Shown here piece by piece: positions 60,291 through 64,000 of a DNA stretch of 64,000 bases (positions within the stretch are counted from its first letter, which is position 1; each line of letters begins with the position of its first letter). The notes under the pieces are model-generated. The model saw only the letters and a list, made by a program, of their open reading frames with translations, was not told where the DNA came from and made no database searches. This DNA is from Tyto alba (lineage: Eukaryota > Chordata > Aves > Strigiformes > Tytonidae). The stretch covers positions 22,531,374-22,595,373 of the forward strand of contig NW_024881261.1 in NCBI RefSeq assembly GCF_018691265.1. Direction: 5' to 3'. Position numbers and translations under genes: made by a program.

Positions 60291-60299
60291 GAGCTACCA

Positions 60300-60935
60300 A
60301 GTTTAAGGAAGGGAAAATTAAAATCTCTATAGAAGCAGTTACAGCAAAGATATTTCCTGATTCTTCAACCATTCCACAACCTTTGCAGTTAGCTGTCAAA
60401 ATCCAGTTGTATCCTCTCCAGCACTGTCTCTGCCATATGCAAAGAACCACACAGTCTCCTGCACCACTCTGGTGAAATTTCAATGATAGGACAAAATAGA
60501 TGGAAAGCCATAGGTTCTATTGAATTAAATATTACGGCATTGACCTCTGACTCATTTTAGTACTCTAGTCCATAGAAACTTGTAAGAGCAGCTGCTTTCT
60601 CAACATATTCATCTTTTCACAGAATCTAATGCTTTTAAAGCCACCTCTGCACATGCTGTCCTGTGTATCAAAAATATTCATCCCTAATTTCTCAATATAG
60701 TTCGCAAAATACCATCCCTTTCTCTTTATAGTATATACAAGAAATGTATGAACAAAATTGACCTTGTAATTATATCCTGGATAGGATTTGACTTCAGAGC
60801 CCTAGATTCAGACACTGTGTAATAGCAGGCAGATGATCATGTTTCAAAGCTCATCAGAGTTAACAGACATCCTACTATTATTTCAGTGGTTTTGAATGAG
60901 ACTCTTAAGTGTTTTTTTCCACTCAATCTGAATTG
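60300..60935. other. Non-coding stretch, no gene recognised
   Basis: AT-rich with short frames. Nothing recognised. Confidence 0.5.
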
Positions 60936-60939
60936 TGTG

Positions 60940-61015
60940 TTTACACTGTAAGCTCCCCAAGGCAGAGACTGTCTCATTTAACTGTGCCTTTTGGCACAAC
61001 TGAAATTTAAGTGAC
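60940..61015 (+). repeat. MIR 3' tail fragment
   Basis: 'acactgtaagctccccaaggcagagactgtctcattta', then 'ctgtgccttttggcaca', matches the MIR tail 'gactgtaagctctttggggcagggactgtct' and its continuation. Confidence 0.6.
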
Positions 61016-61019
61016 ACTT

Positions 61020-64000
61020 AGCAATTATGCCCTGGTCTTGCTGCAGCATACTGACTTGAGGATTGGGAAGGGACAAAAAGGAAGCCCATCATCTTCAGTG
61101 TATTTCCTGCCTTGAGATGTACAGCCTTATTTTTTGGTAACTGATTAAGCATATACACCAGAGAAGCAAGTTTCAAAGACAGAGATAGAAGCCCAGTGCT
61201 CTCAGATCTTATTCCTGTGCTCAGGCCATTAGATCCAACAACTCTCGAAAAAAATGTAGGCTTGACATTGCTGCTCAGAACTTCAGGAAACACCTGCAGG
61301 TGTATTATGTCAAAACGTGCAGTCCACAAGAATACGGTGGTCTTTGATTACTGTTGACTACAATGCCGATTCATTGCTCAAACCATAGTCCAGCCCCTGG
61401 AGGAAAACAGTTTTTCACCCCATATCTGCATCTTTCCTATTTGCTCTTGCCAAAAGTATGTATGTGCACTATCCAAGCAGAATTAACTTCAGCACACATC
61501 ACCACCACTAAGTTTATTTCTGTTAAACATGATTTTTCCTTCCTCTCTCAGCATTATAATTTTCCTCCAGAATTTTCCCTGTGTTCCTGCTCTCCTTCCC
61601 CCAATAACCCCCACAAAAATGGCTCCTAAAGTCCTGCCAGGAGACAAGAGGCTCAGCAAAGCATGGCCCACACAGCAAAGCCCCAGAATGACTCCTAAAC
61701 TTCATCCCACCGTCAACTGCCCCTATGGCCCTAGCAAAGCTGGTGACATAACAGCTGGAACATCCCCCAAATCTTTACTAATTATCCCCACAGACTTCAA
61801 TGTCCTCCAGAATCATTTGGAGGATCTTCCTAATTACTAGCCAGACAATGGAGAGTGAAGCTGGGTCCCTGGGATCCTCCAGCCTGCCAGCCCCAGCCAC
61901 GCATGTTCCTATTTGGCCTCTGGGGCTGACTGCTCCATATGGAGACCTCCACCCCACAGCCCCCTCCCCGCTTCCACCTCCACCCAGCTCCCTCCCTGCC
62001 CCCATCACCGCCACCCCCAGCATGTGTATTTTATGAATGAGACTTTCTGACAGTTATGGGGTTGGCAGAGGCTTATTCAGCAAGCCAGGGAATGTGTGAA
62101 CATCAGGCTTCATTAGAGACTTCTTCCAGTCAGCTGATAGCTCATTAACTTAAAGTGGCCTCTTGTTTTAAAACCTCAGAGACCAGGAGGTGGGGTGTAG
62201 ACAAGGGGGGGGGATGGTTCTCATTGTTCCTTTTGCCTCTCTCCCCCTCTGCCCCCTGCGAGATTAGGCGCCCTTGGAGGGGGGAGAGAGAGGCTAAAAC
62301 AACTTTAATTAGTTATTTTCAAAGATTTTCTCCCCCTTTCTTCCTTTTTTTGTGTGTGTGTGGAGCAGGGGGGGTCTCTCAGCTGGGTTTTTCTGCATGG
62401 AGGAGCTCACGTCATTATGCTTAAATCCAGCTCCTCCGTCCTTTGTCTCCTGGCCAACAATAGAAGAGGGCTTGTAAAAAGCTCCTTCCAAAACTCCTGG
62501 AGACTGTCTGAAAAGGAAGATGGGGTGAGGACTCCTCTCTTTCCTCCCTTGGGCACAAAAGTGACAGTCTGGTGCCTGTGCCAACAGCTTTCCTGTGTTA
62601 GAAGCTACTACCGGAGTAAGTAGGGCAAACAGAGTGCTGGCTCTTAAACTACTGCTCTGTCAGATGAAAAGTGGAGCCCAGACTCACATCACAAAGTGTC
62701 TGGTAACTGTTCTCTGTGTGGATTTAAGGTCAGGCTGGAGCTCTGGACATTGAGGTCAGTCTTAGGACTTTATCCCAAGTCCTGATCCTCCTCTGTCCTT
62801 TAAAGAGCTCATAAAATAAGAGCAGCAATAGGACAAACCCTCCTTCATGACCCCACTTCAGAAGAACCTGAAATAAACAACTAAATTACCATTATTGTCA
62901 TCCATAGGCCTGTCTGAGGAAATTGGCTGAGACCAGCACATTTATTTCATATAGGCAACCAAACTATAAACCACAGTAGCTTTCGGCAACTCAGGCTAAA
63001 TGGAGTTTAACAGAATACAGAAGGTGTCAACCTCTCAGATGTGGTATAAGGAACAACAAAAACCAACCAACCAACAACAAAAAAAAAAGGTGTATTTATT
63101 CTTTGTTAGCACCAAAGCCCAAGAACACTACCGCAGAGCAGCAGCTGCTACAGTACCAACCTCCAGCTTCTCTTATAGCTCTTCTTTCAGTACCACAAAG
63201 AAATATATCTTTCCGTAAATTCTCTTCAGGCTCATCCACAAGAGATGTGCCTTTGAAGCAGATATCAGCTGAAGTTTCAGTGAGTAAACGAGTTCATGTG
63301 TGAGGCAGAAAAATCAACCATGAATTGTGATCTAACCAGGATGTCTATACACTCTGCAAAACACATTTAACACCACTTCCTTTGCCTGTTTAAATTAGAA
63401 GTTCCTAAGAATATGGACTAATAGACTGATAGCTCTCAAACTTTATTCTTACATTCAATCATAAACACAGAACTGATGAGTTGGTGAATGTTGCAGTTGA
63501 AGGGGAAACCAAGGAGTAGGTGCAGATTGCCAACCATGACTTCATGAATCAGATTCAAAACCAAGAGTTTGGACTATAGGCTTTTCAGGTGAATATTTCT
63601 ACTGCGCTTGTAAGCATGCAGTACCCAATTTAGTCTGCTTTCTTACACAAAACTAAGAACTTGCAAAAGTTATTTAGAAACAAGGACCACCACTCCCCTG
63701 CACCCACTGCAAAAACAGAGCATAAACCTGTTCCCTTTTTAAGTCAATGGCATTCACCTATTACCTTTCTGGGGAAACGGAGGGTAGGATTTTACCCCCA
63801 TTTAAACACCCACAGGCCAAGCAGAGTGGTGTGGAGTCATTTGTGCTGTGATCCCATCAGTTCTTATGAGCGAAGTAAGACTGGCTGGCTCAATGCTTTG
63901 TAGTCCTCCAAAGAGCTGTGCCATATACAGCAGTGCTGCTAAAGCAGTGAGATGGTATCTCCAGTTGGTGGTAGAAAGCACCATGCCGCAGGACCTAATG
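61020..64000. other. Non-coding stretch to the window end
   Basis: A C-rich tract lies at 61930-62018 (G-rich, quadruplex-prone on the minus strand), a G9 run at 62205-62213, a short (TG)n at 62351-62361 and an A/C-rich simple patch at 63058-63088. The 62.1-62.35 kb part has AT-rich homeodomain-like cores ('ctttaattagttatt'). No gene recognised. Confidence 0.5.

Noticed and set aside
1..64000. Bacterial-type features: operons, CRISPR arrays, IS elements, attachment sites, riboswitches
   Set aside because: None fits. The sequence is vertebrate non-coding DNA, and no regularly spaced repeat array is present.
1..64000. tRNA, rRNA or snRNA genes
   Set aside because: No cloverleaf A/B-box pairs or snRNA-like segments were recognised by eye. 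A covariance-model scan would be needed to exclude small RNAs.

Overview
This is vertebrate, almost certainly avian, nuclear DNA with no protein-coding gene I can support. The clearest lineage mark is a CR1 retrotransposon 3' end at 52.1 kb, carrying the bird-type terminal repeats built on AGAATCAT. It is backed by two avian ERVL-like long terminal repeats (22.4-23.0 kb and 41.0-41.8 kb) and by many worn MIR-type core-SINEs. The LTR types point to a neognath bird, probably Neoaves, but the species cannot be read from this window. Open frames are short and broken. The longer ones lie in GC-rich islands, CA-rich tracts or old repeats. The window reads as a gene desert, or part of one or more very long introns.

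Layout: 0-18 kb is AT-moderate single-copy sequence with scattered MIR fragments and several stretches that look like conserved regulatory DNA (5.3-5.5, 7.8-8.1, 9.1-9.4, 11.6-11.9 kb). A strong CpG island with G-quadruplex runs lies at 18.75-19.48 kb. An intact solo LTR with perfect target-site duplications sits at 22.44-23.01 kb, next to an enhancer-like block at 23.64-23.78 kb. From 26.0 to 28.9 kb is a fossil retroelement cluster: a LINE reverse-transcriptase C-terminal remnant, then a decayed Ty3/gypsy-type pol with reverse transcriptase, RNase H and integrase in order. A CR1 pol remnant follows at 34.26-34.69 kb. Enhancer-like blocks recur at 31.0, 33.2, 39.3 and 49.3-49.8 kb. A second CpG island with a 17-base C run lies at 52.88-53.30 kb, followed by candidate conserved elements at 53.4, 54.1 and 55.6 kb. 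The rest, to 64 kb, holds MIR fragments and simple sequence.

The most notable item is the Ty3/gypsy fossil, because that class of LTR retrotransposon is nearly absent from bird genomes. The two CpG islands are the only plausible promoters. The enhancer-like blocks around them fit a regulatory landscape for a developmental gene outside the window, but that is inference from composition and motifs, not from alignment.
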